Assembly: GCF_026340095.1 (NCBI RefSeq)
Contig: NZ_JAPEPO010000001.1
Span: 1 to 64,000 of the forward strand
DNA from: Streptomyces sp. NBC_01446
GTDB taxonomy: Bacteria > Actinomycetota > Actinomycetes > Streptomycetales > Streptomycetaceae
Reading direction: 5' to 3'
DNA length: 64,000 nucleotides
Within the stretch, counting starts at the first letter, position 1; every line of letters begins with the position of its first letter. The notes under the pieces were generated by a model, which saw only the letters and a list, made by a program, of their open reading frames with translations, did no database searches and was not told the DNA's origin. Positions 26,051-37,084 of the stretch are shown here, piece by piece. The position numbers and the translations under genes were made by a program.

Positions 26051-26288
26051 GGAGACGTGGGAGGGGCCCGGCGCTTGTGCGCGGCCACGACGGCGGCGGC
26101 CCGGACTTCGTGCCGGAGCACGCAGACAGCGCGGGACTCGGGGCTGCACAGTGAACCGGGGCGGAGCGCACGGGCGACGAGCCGGTGGCGTGGACACCGC
26201 CCGCGGCCGCCACAGTCGGCGGCCCGCCCGGGGAACGATCCGCCGGGCACGTAACCGGCAGTGCGCAGTGAGAAGGCAGGAACACTCC

Positions 26289-27641
26289 ATGACCATGGCC
26301 CCGGAATCCGTCGTCCGCAGGGAGGCGGCCGTGCGCGCCGCCGCCGAGCAGGGCCTGGTCGGCGCGCAGGCGCCGCTGCTCGGCCTGCTCGACGTGGCAG
26401 GGATCCGTGGCGCGGCCCGCGAGCTGCGCGAGGCGTTCACCTTCGACGGGGTCTCGGTACAGCACACGTTCGCGGTGAAGGCCGCCTCGCTGGTGCCGGT
26501 CCTCGCGCTGCTGAACGAGGAGGGTGTGGGCGCGGAGGTGGCGAGCGCCGGTGAGCTGGAACTGGCCCGCGCCGCGGGCGTCCCCGCCGAGCGGATCGTC
26601 TTCGACTCCCCGGCCAAGTCGATGGACGAGCTGCGCGACGCTCTCGCCCACGGCATCGCGGTCAACGCCGACAACCGGCAGGAGCTGGACCGTGTCGACG
26701 CCGTCGTCGCCGATCTCGGCGTCGGCTGTGCGCCCGTGGGACTGCGGGTCAACCCGCAGGTCGGCAGCGGTTCGATTGGGGCGATGAGCACGGCGACGGC
26801 CACGTCCAAGTTCGGCGTGGCGCTGCGCGACGAGGGCGCGGAGCAGTGGGTGCTCGACTCCTACCGGCTGCGCCCGTGGATGACCCGGCTGCACACCCAC
26901 ACCGGCTCCCAGGGTGTCGCCCTGGAACTGATGGCCGAAGGGGTGCGGGCCGCGTACGAGCTGGCGGAGAAGATCAACGCGCACGTCGGCCGGCAGCAGA
27001 TCGACACCCTCGACATCGGCGGCGGCCTGCCCGTGAACTTCGCCTCGGACGAGGTGACCCCGGCCTTCGCGCAGTACGCGCGGCTGCTGCGGGAGACCGT
27101 GCCCGGCCTGTTCGACGGGCGCTACACGCTGGTGACCGAGTTCGGCCGCTCGCTGCTGGCCAAGCAGGGGCTGATCATGGCGTACGTCGAGTACACCAAG
27201 ACCTCCGGCGGCCGGCGGATCGCCGTCACGCACGCCGGGGCGCAGGTGGCCACGCGCACCGTGTTCGTACCCGAGGCGTGGCCGCTGCGCGTGGGCGCGT
27301 ACGACGCCGACGGCCGGCCCAGGACGACCGAGCCGCTGGTGCAGGACGTCGCCGGGCCGTGCTGCTTCGCCGGGGACCTGGTGGCGCGGGAGCGGGAGCT
27401 GCCCGAGCTGGCGCCCGGTGACCTGGTCGCGCTGTATGACACCGGGGCTTACTACTTCTCGACCCATTTCCACTACAACAGCCTTCCGCGTCCCGCTGTG
27501 TACGGATATGTGGTATCGGATGCGGGCGTGGTGACGTTCGCTCAGGTCAGGCCCGCCCAGACGGTGGCCGAGGTGGTCGCGGAGTCGGGTGCCGCGCAGG
27601 CAGCTTCGCTGCTGGGGCTGACCGGCCGACCCTCTTCGTAG
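26289..27641 (+). CDS. PLP-dependent decarboxylase-like protein (fold III, DAP decarboxylase family)
   Basis: A 450-residue protein related to diaminopimelate/ornithine decarboxylases. The PLP lysine lies in H-T-F-A-V-K-A-A-S-L near residue 62. R-L-H-T-H-T-G-S-Q, D-I-G-G-G-L-P-V-N-F and the C-terminal active-site segment G-P-C-C-F-A-G-D follow in family order. The barrel is followed by a beta domain ending in Y-D-T-G-A-Y-Y-F-S. ATG 26289 follows AGGCAGGAA; the frame opens further upstream through the intergenic region. Its place after a PucR gene and before an amino-acid permease suggests use of an amino acid rather than lysine biosynthesis. It might be a decarboxylase or an amino-acid-binding relative. 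Confidence 0.85.
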   Translation: MTMAPESVVRREAAVRAAAEQGLVGAQAPLLGLLDVAGIRGAARELREAFTFDGVSVQHTFAVKAASLVPVLALLNEEGVGAEVASAGELELARAAGVPAERIVFDSPAKSMDELRDALAHGIAVNADNRQELDRVDAVVADLGVGCAPVGLRVNPQVGSGSIGAMSTATATSKFGVALRDEGAEQWVLDSYRLRPWMTRLHTHTGSQGVALELMAEGVRAAYELAEKINAHVGRQQIDTLDIGGGLPVNFASDEVTPAFAQYARLLRETVPGLFDGRYTLVTEFGRSLLAKQGLIMAYVEYTKTSGGRRIAVTHAGAQVATRTVFVPEAWPLRVGAYDADGRPRTTEPLVQDVAGPCCFAGDLVARERELPELAPGDLVALYDTGAYYFSTHFHYNSLPRPAVYGYVVSDAGVVTFAQVRPAQTVAEVVAESGAAQAASLLGLTGRPSS

Positions 27642-27912
27642 GGGCGCTCCCCACCTGGGAAAAGTTGCCCCAGGAAACGGTTTAAGGTGGCGTGTCGCCG
27701 CGTGGCCATCCCGCGGCGCCCCACCGGGACACTGCGTTCCTCACGTGATCCGCACAGCGTCACGCCTGGTCCGCCGCTGTCCCGCTCTGCCGTGCCGCCG
27801 TACGGGGGGACGGGCCCTGTCCAACAGGTATGCCGCGCCGCTTGCCAGCGTTCGCTTTCGCGTGCGCGTGGGTGCGGTGTATCGCTATGCACGTCGGAGA
27901 AACGTGACTCCT
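27642..27912. other. Intergenic stretch with possible omega-RNA/guide end
   Basis: No gene is recognised. The right edge borders the 3' hairpin of the IS200/IS605-type element. The minus-strand sequence immediately left of that hairpin (about 27880-27912) would be the 3' end of a TnpB guide RNA and its flanking guide, but I cannot fix the exact end. Confidence 0.35.
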
Positions 27913-27932
27913 CCCCCTCATAAATGAGGGGG
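27913..27932. repeat. Hairpin at the 3' side of the tnpB element
   Basis: CCCCCTCAT/ATGAGGGGG with a 2-nt loop, starting 7 bp beyond the tnpB stop. It suits an IS200/IS605 right-end hairpin and the terminal part of an omega RNA. On the plus strand it is followed by TTTCT and might also end transcription of the PLP gene. Confidence 0.55.
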
Positions 27933-27939
27933 TTTCTCG

Positions 27940-29162
27940 CTACGCCGGTGCGACGTCGCGACGGACCAGCCCGGCCCGTAGAACGTTGGTGGCGCCCACG
28001 GTGTCCGCGTGCGCGGTGTGGCCGCACGAGACGCAGTGGAACTCTTCCTGGGTGGGCCGGTTCTCCTTGGCGGTGTGCCCGCATTCGGGGCATTGGCGGG
28101 AGGTGTTGCGGGGGTCCACGGCGATCACTTCCCGTCCGGCGCTTTCAGCCTTGGCAGCCAGGATCGTCAGGAACACCCCCCATCCGGCATCGGAGATCGA
28201 GCGGTTGAGTCCGGCCTTCCCGCCGGCCCCGTTGGGCAGGAAACCGCCCGGGGTACCGAGGTCGGGCTTCGGCGTGGCACGCCGGACCATGTTGCAGATC
28301 CTGAGGTCTTCGTGCGCGATGAAATCGTGTCGGCGTACGAGGTCAAGGGCGGTTTTGTGGGCGTGGTCGAGGCGCTGGCGGCGGACCTTGCGTGCAGCTT
28401 CGCGACCTTCTCGACCGCTCGCCGGTGATTGGCTGCCCGCTTGTCACGGCGCACACGCGGAAACCTCGACAGCGCCTGCTGTGCGGCCTCGAGCTTCGCG
28501 GCGCTCTTCGCCCCGTGGCGCGGGTTGGGAACGAATCCGCCGCTGGAATCGGCGAGGAAGTTGGCTATGCCCAGGTCGATGCCCACCACCGCACCGGTTG
28601 CCGGCAGCTGTTCGGGCTGGACCTGTTCGGCAGTCAGCACGACGAACCACTGACGGCCCTCACGCTTCACGCTGACCGTCTTGATCCTGCCGGCCACCGC
28701 CCGGTGCTGGTGCACCTTGACGTGCCCGACCCCTTGCAGGCGGACGCGCGTCACCGGATCATGCGGCGTGGAGTCCCACCGGCAGCCGTCCCCGTCCTTC
28801 GGGAACTCCACCGTGTCGAACCAGTTCACCCCACGAAAACGCGGATAGCCCGGCTTCTCACCCGACTTGACCCGACGGAAGAACGCCGCGAACGCCTTGT
28901 CCAACCGCCGGAGCGTGGCCTGCTGTGAGCTGAACGACCAACGGCCCTGACACTCCGGGTCGAAGGACCGGATGTCCTTGAGCTGCACGGACTGCTGCCC
29001 GTACCGGACCGTCGTCTTGCTGACGTGCCGGTAGGCGTCACGGCGTTCCTGCAACGCTCCGTTGTACAGCGAGCAGTGATCACGCAGCATCTCGCCCAGC
29101 GCCTGAGTCTGCCGCACCGTGGGCCGCATGAGGAACTTGTACGCACGAATCACCCGACCCAC
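27940..29162 (-). pseudogene. TnpB (IS605 OrfB) RNA-guided nuclease, frameshifted
   Basis: The 5' frame covers the N-terminal OrfB HTH region (R-A-Y-K-F-L-M-R-P-T) and the first RuvC acidic site in V-V-G-I-D-L-G-I-A-N-F-L. After V-E-K-V-A-K-L-H-A (about 28393) the protein continues in another frame as K-V-R-R-Q-R-L-D-H-A-H-K-T, F-I-A-H-E-D-L (second site), the zinc ribbon C-P-E-C-G-H and C-V-S-C-G-H, and A-D-T-V-G-A-T-N (third site). One base appears to be missing. The two pieces are otherwise complete, about 400 residues together. Either a recent inactivating mutation, programmed frameshifting, or a sequencing error explains it. Confidence 0.8.
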
Positions 29163-29274
29163 CCCCTTCAGCTCTTGTCAGCAACCTAGCCCAGGCCACT
29201 GACATTGACCCCACCGCAGACGGAACACCCGTGCACTCATGACCGGTCAGAGCCGCCCTGAGATGCGTTTCCCG

Positions 29275-29292
29275 CCCCGGCTGAAGCCGGGG
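29275..29292. repeat. Hairpin at the 5' side of the tnpB element
   Basis: CCCCGGCT/AGCCGGGG with a 2-nt loop, located 113 bp upstream of the tnpB start and 20 bp before the permease start. It is a candidate left-end hairpin of the IS200/IS605-type element. Confidence 0.5.
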
Positions 29293-29312
29293 ATACCCAC
29301 GCAAGAAAAGGG

Positions 29313-30815
29313 ATGGAGCACACAGCACAAGCCGAGCCGCCGGCGCAGGCCCCTGCCGCTGCGACCGGGGGCAGCGCGACCGGCGCGGCCGGCGCCATCC
29401 GCGAGGGGGGTTACACGGCCGGCCTGCGCAACCGTCAGGTCCAGATGATCGCGATCGGCGGCGCCATCGGCACCGGCCTCTTCCTCGGCGCCGGCGAGCG
29501 GCTGCACGCGGCCGGCCCGGCGCTGGTCGTCATCTTCGCGCTCACCGGCCTGTTCGCCTTCTTCATCTCGCGCGCCATGGGCGAGTTGGTGATGCACCGG
29601 CCGACGTCCGGTTCGTTCGTCTCGTACTCGCGCGAGTTCCTCGGCGAGAAGGCCGCGTACACGGCGGGCTGGGTCTACTTCCTGCACTGGGTGTGCAGCG
29701 GCATCGCGGAGATCACCGCGGTGGCGATGTATCTGCACTACTGGGCGGCGTTCCGGGACATTCCCCAGTGGACGCTGGCCCTGTTCGCGCCGCTCGTGGT
29801 GCTTGTCGCGAACCTCATCTCGGTGCGCTGGTTCGGCGAGTTCGAGTTCTGGTTCTCGATCATCAAGGTCGCCGCGATCCTGGCGTTCCTCGCCATCGGC
29901 TGCTGGCTGCTGGCCAGCCGGCACCCCGTCGACGGCCACCGCACGGGCCCGCAGCTGATCGCCGACAACGGCGGCATGCTGCCCAACGGCCTGCTCGCCG
30001 CCGTCGTGCTCATCCAGGGCGTGGTCTTCGCCTACGCCGCGATCGAGATGGTCGGCATCGCCGCCGGCGAGACCGCGAACCCGCGCAAGGTGATCCCGCG
30101 CGCCATCAACTCCGTGTCGTGGCGCATCGTGCTCTTCTACGTCGGCAGCGTGCTGCTGCTCGTCCTCCTGCTGCCGTGGACCGCGTACAAGGCCGGCGAG
30201 TCGCCCTTCGTGACACTGATGGGCAAGCTGGGCGTTCCCGGTATCAGCGGCATCATGAACTTCGTGATCCTCACGGCGGCTCTCTCCAGTTGCAACTCCG
30301 GTCTCTACTCGACCGGCCGCGTGCTGCGCTCGATGGGCCTGGCCGGTTCGGCGCCCGCCTTCACCACGAAGATGAACAAGCGGGGCGTGCCCTTCAGCGG
30401 CGTCCTGCTGACCGCGTGCTGCTACATCCTCGGCATCGTCCTCAACTACGTCGTGCCGGAGCGGGCGTTCTCCATCGTGCTGAACTTCTCCGCGATCACC
30501 ATGATCGGCACCTGGGCGATGATCATCGTCTGCCAGATGGTGCTGCGCCGCAAGGCGCTGCGCGGCGAACTGGAGCGCCCCGCCTTCCGGCTGCCCGGCG
30601 CGCCCTTCACCTCCTGGCTCACGCTCGCCTTCCTCGCCGTCGTCGTGGTGCTCATGTGCGTCGACGGCGGCGACGCCGCCTGGTCGGTGGCCTGTGTCCC
30701 GCTGATCGCCATCGGCCTCGTGATCGGCTGGTTCGCCGTCCGCGGCCGGGTCGCCGAGCGGCAGGCGACCGGACATCTTGCGGTCGAACAGCACCCGGCC
30801 GAACAGCGGGGCTGA
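29313..30815 (+). CDS. APC-family amino acid permease (AnsP/GabP-like)
   Basis: A 500-residue permease of the amino acid transporter family with about 12 membrane segments. The helix 1 motif I-G-G-A-I-G-T-G-L-F-L-G-A-G binds the substrate amino group, and M-G-E-L-V follows in helix 2. It resembles asparagine or GABA permeases, so import of a neutral amino acid or derivative is likely. AAAAGGG lies right against ATG 29313, which is a poor spacing. A hairpin of the inserted tnpB element is only 20 bp upstream, so its original promoter may have been displaced from the PLP gene before it. A strong terminator follows. Confidence 0.9.
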   Translation: MEHTAQAEPPAQAPAAATGGSATGAAGAIREGGYTAGLRNRQVQMIAIGGAIGTGLFLGAGERLHAAGPALVVIFALTGLFAFFISRAMGELVMHRPTSGSFVSYSREFLGEKAAYTAGWVYFLHWVCSGIAEITAVAMYLHYWAAFRDIPQWTLALFAPLVVLVANLISVRWFGEFEFWFSIIKVAAILAFLAIGCWLLASRHPVDGHRTGPQLIADNGGMLPNGLLAAVVLIQGVVFAYAAIEMVGIAAGETANPRKVIPRAINSVSWRIVLFYVGSVLLLVLLLPWTAYKAGESPFVTLMGKLGVPGISGIMNFVILTAALSSCNSGLYSTGRVLRSMGLAGSAPAFTTKMNKRGVPFSGVLLTACCYILGIVLNYVVPERAFSIVLNFSAITMIGTWAMIIVCQMVLRRKALRGELERPAFRLPGAPFTSWLTLAFLAVVVVLMCVDGGDAAWSVACVPLIAIGLVIGWFAVRGRVAERQATGHLAVEQHPAEQRG

Positions 30816-30829
30816 ACGACATAGATGGT

Positions 30830-30876
30830 GGCACCGTTGCCGACCTGCCGCGCTCCGGCGGGTCGGCAGCGGTGCC
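30830..30876 (+). terminator. Long hairpin terminator after permease
   Basis: Arms of 21 nt (30830-30850 and 30856-30876) around loop CGCTC pair fully in RNA if two G-U pairs are allowed. It starts 14 bp after the permease stop. No U-run follows. Confidence 0.8.
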
Positions 30877-31119
30877 TCGCGTCAGCGTGAAGGGCACCGT
30901 ACGTCAGTCGGTGACGACTGGGAGCGGAACAACTCACGCGTGAACAGCTCCGTTTGGCTGCGGCTGCCGAGAGCGCGCATGTATGCCGATGCCATGCGGT
31001 CAGGCACGGACAGCAGCCGGTTCCCGGCCAATAGACGGGCCAATAGACGAACCACGCCCCCTGGGCAAGGAGAACAAGGTCACACCCCCACGGTGTGCCG
31101 CTCTTCTGTCGGTCTGACC
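30877..31119. other. Intergenic stretch before mutA
   Basis: No gene is recognised. A small hairpin CACACC-CCCAC-GGTGTG is at 31081-31097. I saw no cobalamin-riboswitch-like pattern, although the downstream enzyme needs B12. Confidence 0.45.
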
Positions 31120-31131
31120 TAGCATCCGAGC
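31120..31131 (+). promoter_or_regulatory. Candidate -10 for a leaderless mutA transcript
   Basis: TAGCAT (31120-31125) fits the actinobacterial TANNNT -10 and lies exactly 6 nt before the mutA ATG, where transcription would start at or next to the start codon. No ribosome site precedes the ATG. Confidence 0.4.
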
Positions 31132-32939
31132 ATGACGGTCCTGCCTGACGACGGGCTCTCCCTGGCGGCCGAGTTTCCTGACGCGACATATGAGCAGTGG
31201 CAGCACCTGGTCTCGGGTGTCCTGCGCAAGTCGGGAAAGGAAGTCTCTGGCTCCGCAGCGGAAGACGCCCTGTCCACCGCGCTGGAGGACGGGCTCCGCG
31301 CCCGCCCTCTGTACACCGCGCGCGATGACGCTCCTGCCACCGGCCTGCCCGGCTTCGCGCCGTTCGTGCGCGGCGGACGCGCCGAGGGGAACAGCGTCGG
31401 CGGCTGGGACGTGCGCCAGCGGCACACTGCCGCCGGCCCGGCAGCCGTACTGGCCGACCTGGAGAACGGCGTCACCTCTCTGTGGCTCACCGTGGGCTCC
31501 TCCGGCATTCCCGTGTCAGCGCTGCCCGGCACCCTCGACGGTGTCTATCTGGATCTGGCTCCGATCGTCCTGGACGCCGGCGGCGAAGTCGACGCTGCCG
31601 CACGTCAATTGCTGCGCCTCTACGAGGAGTCGGGTATCGCCCCGGACGCGGCGCGCGGCAACCTCGGCGCGGACCCGCTGGGCCACGAGGCCCGCACTGG
31701 GCAGCGTTACGACGGCGCGCCGGTCACCGACCTGGCCGCGCTGTGTGCCAGGCAGTACTCGGGGCTGCGCGCGCTGACCGTGGACGCCCTGCCGTACCAC
31801 GAGGCGGGCGGCTCGGCCGCACAGGAACTCGGCTGTGCGCTGGCGACCGGCGTCGCGTACCTGCGCGAGCTCTCCGAATCGGGCCTCACCAGTCAACAGG
31901 CCCTGGCGCAGCTGGAGTTCCGGTTCGCCGCGACCGCCGATCAGTTCCTGACCGTCGCCAAGCTGCGCGCCGCGCGCCGGCTGTGGGCCCGGGTCGCCGA
32001 GGTGTGCGGGGCGTCGCAGGCGGGCGCCCAGCTGCAGCACGCCGTGACGTCGCCGGTGATGATGACGCGCCGTGACCCGTGGGTGAATATGCTGCGGACC
32101 ACGGTCGCGACGCTCGCCGCCGGCGTGGGCGGTGCGGACGCGGTGACGGTACTGCCCTTCGACAGCGCGATCGGTGTGCCCGACGGGTTCGCCCGCCGTA
32201 TCGCGCGCAACACCTCCACGATCCTCATCGAGGAATCGCACCTGTCCCGGGTGATCGACCCTGCGGGCGGCTCGTGGTACGTGGAGCGGCTGACCGACGA
32301 ACTCGCCCACGCCGCCTGGGAGTTCTTCCGGACCATCGAGCGTGAGGGCGGTCAGGCCGCTGCCCTGCGCTCCGGTCTTGTCCGCGACCGGCTCGCCGAG
32401 ACGTGGTCGGCACGCAGCGTGCGGCTCGCCGAGCGGCGTGAACCCATCACCGGCGTGAGCGAGTTCCCGCACCTCGGCGAGAAGCCGGTCGAGCGCGTGC
32501 CCGTGGAGGCTCCGCCCTGCGGTGGCCTGCCCCGCGTGCGGCGGGACGAATCGTTCGAGGCCCTGCGGGCCCGCTCGGACCGCCACCTCGCGGCGACCGG
32601 CCGCCGCCCGCGGGTGTTTCTGGCCGCGCTGGGCCCGGCCGCCGCGCACACCGCACGCCTCACCTTCGCAGCCAACCTGCTCCAGGCGGGCGGCATCGAG
32701 GCCGTCACCGACGGCACGTTCGAGGAGAGCGGGGCCCAGGAGGTGTGCCTGTGCTCCAGCGACACGGTGTACGAGGAGCAGGCCGAGGCCACCGCCGGGA
32801 CTCTGCGGACCGCGGGCGCGCGGCACGTGTTCCTGGCGGGCCGGCCCGGACCGTATGCCGGGGTCGACACCTACGTCTTCGCCGGCTGTGACGCCGTGGC
32901 CGTGCTCTCCGCCACGCTCGACCGCATGGGAGTGTCCTG

Positions 32940-32940
<1 letters not shown>
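31132..32940 (+). CDS. mutA: Methylmalonyl-CoA mutase, small (beta) subunit
   Basis: A 602-residue homologue of the large subunit that pairs with MutB for reversible conversion of methylmalonyl-CoA and succinyl-CoA. The TIM-barrel core is recognisable ([10 protein letters not shown] and [12 protein letters not shown] near residues 315-370). The C-terminal flavodoxin-like domain lacks the cobalamin-binding D-x-H-x-x-G, as is normal for this non-catalytic subunit. Its stop overlaps the mutB start (TGATG). In Streptomyces this enzyme supplies methylmalonyl-CoA for polyketides or handles propionate. ATG 31132 matches the known family N-terminus ([10 protein letters not shown]). Confidence 0.95.
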
Positions 32941-35126
<2,186 letters not shown>

Positions 35127-35138
35127 GCCGGTGAGTCC

Positions 35139-36119
35139 ATGGCCATCGACCTCGACACCTACGTCAAGGGCGTTCTCGACGGGAAGCGGGCGCTCGTCGC
35201 CCGCGCCATCACGCTCGTCGAGTCCACCCGGCCCCAACACCGGGCGCTGGCCCAGGAGTTGCTGACCGAGCTGCTGCCGCACAGCGGACGGGCCCGCAGG
35301 ATAGGGATCACCGGTGTGCCGGGCGTCGGCAAGTCGACGTTCATCGACGCCTTCGGCACGATGCTCACCGGTCTCGGGCACCGGGTCGCCGTGCTCGCCG
35401 TCGACCCGTCCTCCAGCCGGACCGGCGGCTCCATCCTCGGCGACAAGACCCGCATGGAGCGCCTGGCCGTCGACCCGGCGGCCTTCGTACGCCCCTCCCC
35501 CACGGCCGGCACACTCGGCGGTGTCGCCAAGGCGACGCGCGAGTCGATCATCGTGATGGAAGCGGCGGGCTACGACGTGGTGCTCGTGGAGACCGTCGGC
35601 GTGGGCCAGTCCGAGACCGCGGTCGCGAACATGGTCGACTCCTTCCTGCTGCTCAGCCTCGCCCGTACCGGCGATCAGCTTCAGGGCATCAAGAAGGGCG
35701 TCCTCGAGCTGGCCGACGTGATCAGCGTCAACAAGGCCGACGGCCCGCATCAGCGCGACGCCCAGGCAGCGGCAAGGGAGTTGGCGGGCGCGCTGCGCCT
35801 GATGCACGGAAAGGACGCCTTCTGGACACCGCCTGTGCTCAGTTGCAGCGCGCGCGAGTCGACCGGCCTCGACACCGTCTGGGAACGGCTCGAACAGCAC
35901 CGCGCCCTGCTCGACTCCACCGGGCGCCTCGCCGCCCGCCGGCGCGATCAGCAGCTCGACTGGACATGGGCCATGGTCCATGACGAGCTCCTCGGCCGCC
36001 TCCACACCGACCCGGCGGTCCGCTCCCTGACGCCGGAGCTCGAACAGCAGGTCCGCGACGGAGAACTCACCGCCACGCTGGCCGCCGAGCGCATCCTGGA
36101 CGCCTTCAGGAGCCACTGA
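35139..36119 (+). CDS. meaB: Methylmalonyl-CoA mutase-associated GTPase MeaB (ArgK family)
   Basis: A 326-residue G3E-type P-loop GTPase that loads and protects the B12 cofactor of the mutase. Walker A is G-V-P-G-V-G-K-S-T near residue 59. [17 protein letters not shown] and the Walker [10 protein letters not shown] are present, and N-K-A-D provides the guanine specificity motif. It lies 12 bp after mutB. A G-rich stretch with partial C-rich complement (about 36154-36192) downstream could be a weak terminator. Confidence 0.95.
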   Translation: MAIDLDTYVKGVLDGKRALVARAITLVESTRPQHRALAQELLTELLPHSGRARRIGITGVPGVGKSTFIDAFGTMLTGLGHRVAVLAVDPSSSRTGGSILGDKTRMERLAVDPAAFVRPSPTAGTLGGVAKATRESIIVMEAAGYDVVLVETVGVGQSETAVANMVDSFLLLSLARTGDQLQGIKKGVLELADVISVNKADGPHQRDAQAAARELAGALRLMHGKDAFWTPPVLSCSARESTGLDTVWERLEQHRALLDSTGRLAARRRDQQLDWTWAMVHDELLGRLHTDPAVRSLTPELEQQVRDGELTATLAAERILDAFRSH

Positions 36120-36347
36120 GCAAGCCCCCGGCGTAGGCCCGGAACGACACCGATGCGAGGGGGGACCGATCGGGACGGATCCCTCCCCCGCACAGATGAC
36201 GATCTTCTGGCCCCCTCCATGCTGCGGATCGGATTCCCGGGCGACATGGTCGTATGAGGGCACGCAGCGCCCGAAGCACGGCGACAATCGACCGGGGAGC
36301 CGCCGACGCTCTCACCCCGCACTCGGCCGACTGATGTGGAGCCGCTC

Positions 36348-36953
36348 ATGACCACCGCACGGGACCTCGCGATCGTTGCCCTGGCCGAGACACCCGACCA
36401 CCCCGTGGAGCAGGGCGAACTGTCGCTGGCGCTCGCGGGGGCCGAGGTGTTCGACCTCATCGAGGCCAAGGCACTGATCGTGGACGGCGACGGCATCCTG
36501 CCCAGCGCCCAGGCGCCCACCGGGGACCGCCTGCTGGATGAGGCCGCCGCGGCTCTCGTGCGACAGGAGCCGTACGAGTCGGTCGAGGACTGGCTGTGGC
36601 GCCGGGGCCGCGGGCTGTCCTCGGCGTACGTCGACGAGCTGGAGCGGGAGGGGCTGACGAACCGGCCGCGAGGCCTTCGGAATCCGCTGAAGAGCGGGCG
36701 GACGGAGCCGGTCGACTCGGCGGACCGGCGCCGGGCCGAGGAGCGCTGGGCGACGGGCGAACCCGTGCTCGTCGCCCTGGCGGCCGCCGCCGGAATCCGG
36801 GACGAGCCGGCCGATGACGCCCCCGAGCTCGCCGGGGACGCGGTCGCGGCGGTTCTGGCCGCCGTCGGGAACGCCGTTCAGGAGCTGCAGGCCGTACGGC
36901 AGCGCAGGGCCATCGAGGACTCGGCGTTCGACAACGTCTGGCGCGGCTACTGA
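36348..36953 (+). CDS. GPP34 (GOLPH3/Vps74-like) family protein
   Basis: A 201-residue homologue of the phosphoinositide-binding Golgi protein family, common in multiple copies in Streptomyces. Seen here are A-R-D-L-A-I-V-A-L-A-E near the start, the G-E-L-S-L-A-L-A-G-A-E helix, and V-E-D-W-L-W-R-R-G-R-G-L. The bacterial function is unknown. ATG 36348 follows GGAG at 8 nt; a GTG at 36336 is in frame but lacks a ribosome site. It stands alone, closed by a strong two-way terminator. Confidence 0.85.
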   Translation: MTTARDLAIVALAETPDHPVEQGELSLALAGAEVFDLIEAKALIVDGDGILPSAQAPTGDRLLDEAAAALVRQEPYESVEDWLWRRGRGLSSAYVDELEREGLTNRPRGLRNPLKSGRTEPVDSADRRRAEERWATGEPVLVALAAAAGIRDEPADDAPELAGDAVAAVLAAVGNAVQELQAVRQRRAIEDSAFDNVWRGY

Positions 36954-36970
36954 GATCTGTCCTTACGCAC

Positions 36971-37024
36971 GCGCCGAGAAGGGCCCCTGACAGGCAGACG
37001 CCTGTCAGGGGCCCTTCTCGGCGC
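36971..37024. terminator. Perfect 24-bp hairpin, bidirectional terminator
   Basis: Arms 36971-36994 and 37001-37024 are exact reverse complements (starting GCGCCGAGAAGGGCC) around loop CAGACG. It lies between the convergent GPP34 and subtilisin genes, 17 bp and 60 bp from their stops. Confidence 0.92.
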
Positions 37025-37084
37025 GCCGCCGCTACCCGTACGGCTCACACGAGCTGTACGGGTGCCCGGCGGGAGACCGCGGGG

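Larger units (their letters stand above)
27913..29292 (-). mobile_element. IS200/IS605-type (IS1341-like, tnpB-only) element
   Basis: A tnpB gene bounded by two strong hairpins (27913-27932 and 29275-29292) with no tnpA nearby. The exact ends cannot be fixed from sequence alone because these elements lack inverted terminal repeats and target duplications. It separates the PLP enzyme gene from the amino-acid permease and ends about 20 bp before the permease start. Confidence 0.6.

Noticed and set aside
24149..26809. 880-codon N-terminal extension of the SDR/DUF2867 frame
   Set aside because: The extra part is antisense of the PucR and PLP genes with no family similarity. The SDR start is near 24148.
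27542..28093. 183-codon minus-strand frame spanning the tnpB 3' side
   Set aside because: It overlaps the PLP gene end and the tnpB tail out of frame, with noise-like composition.
30877..31131. Cobalamin riboswitch upstream of mutA
   Set aside because: No B12-box-like sequence or extended structure was seen, and the promoter appears to lie directly at the start codon.
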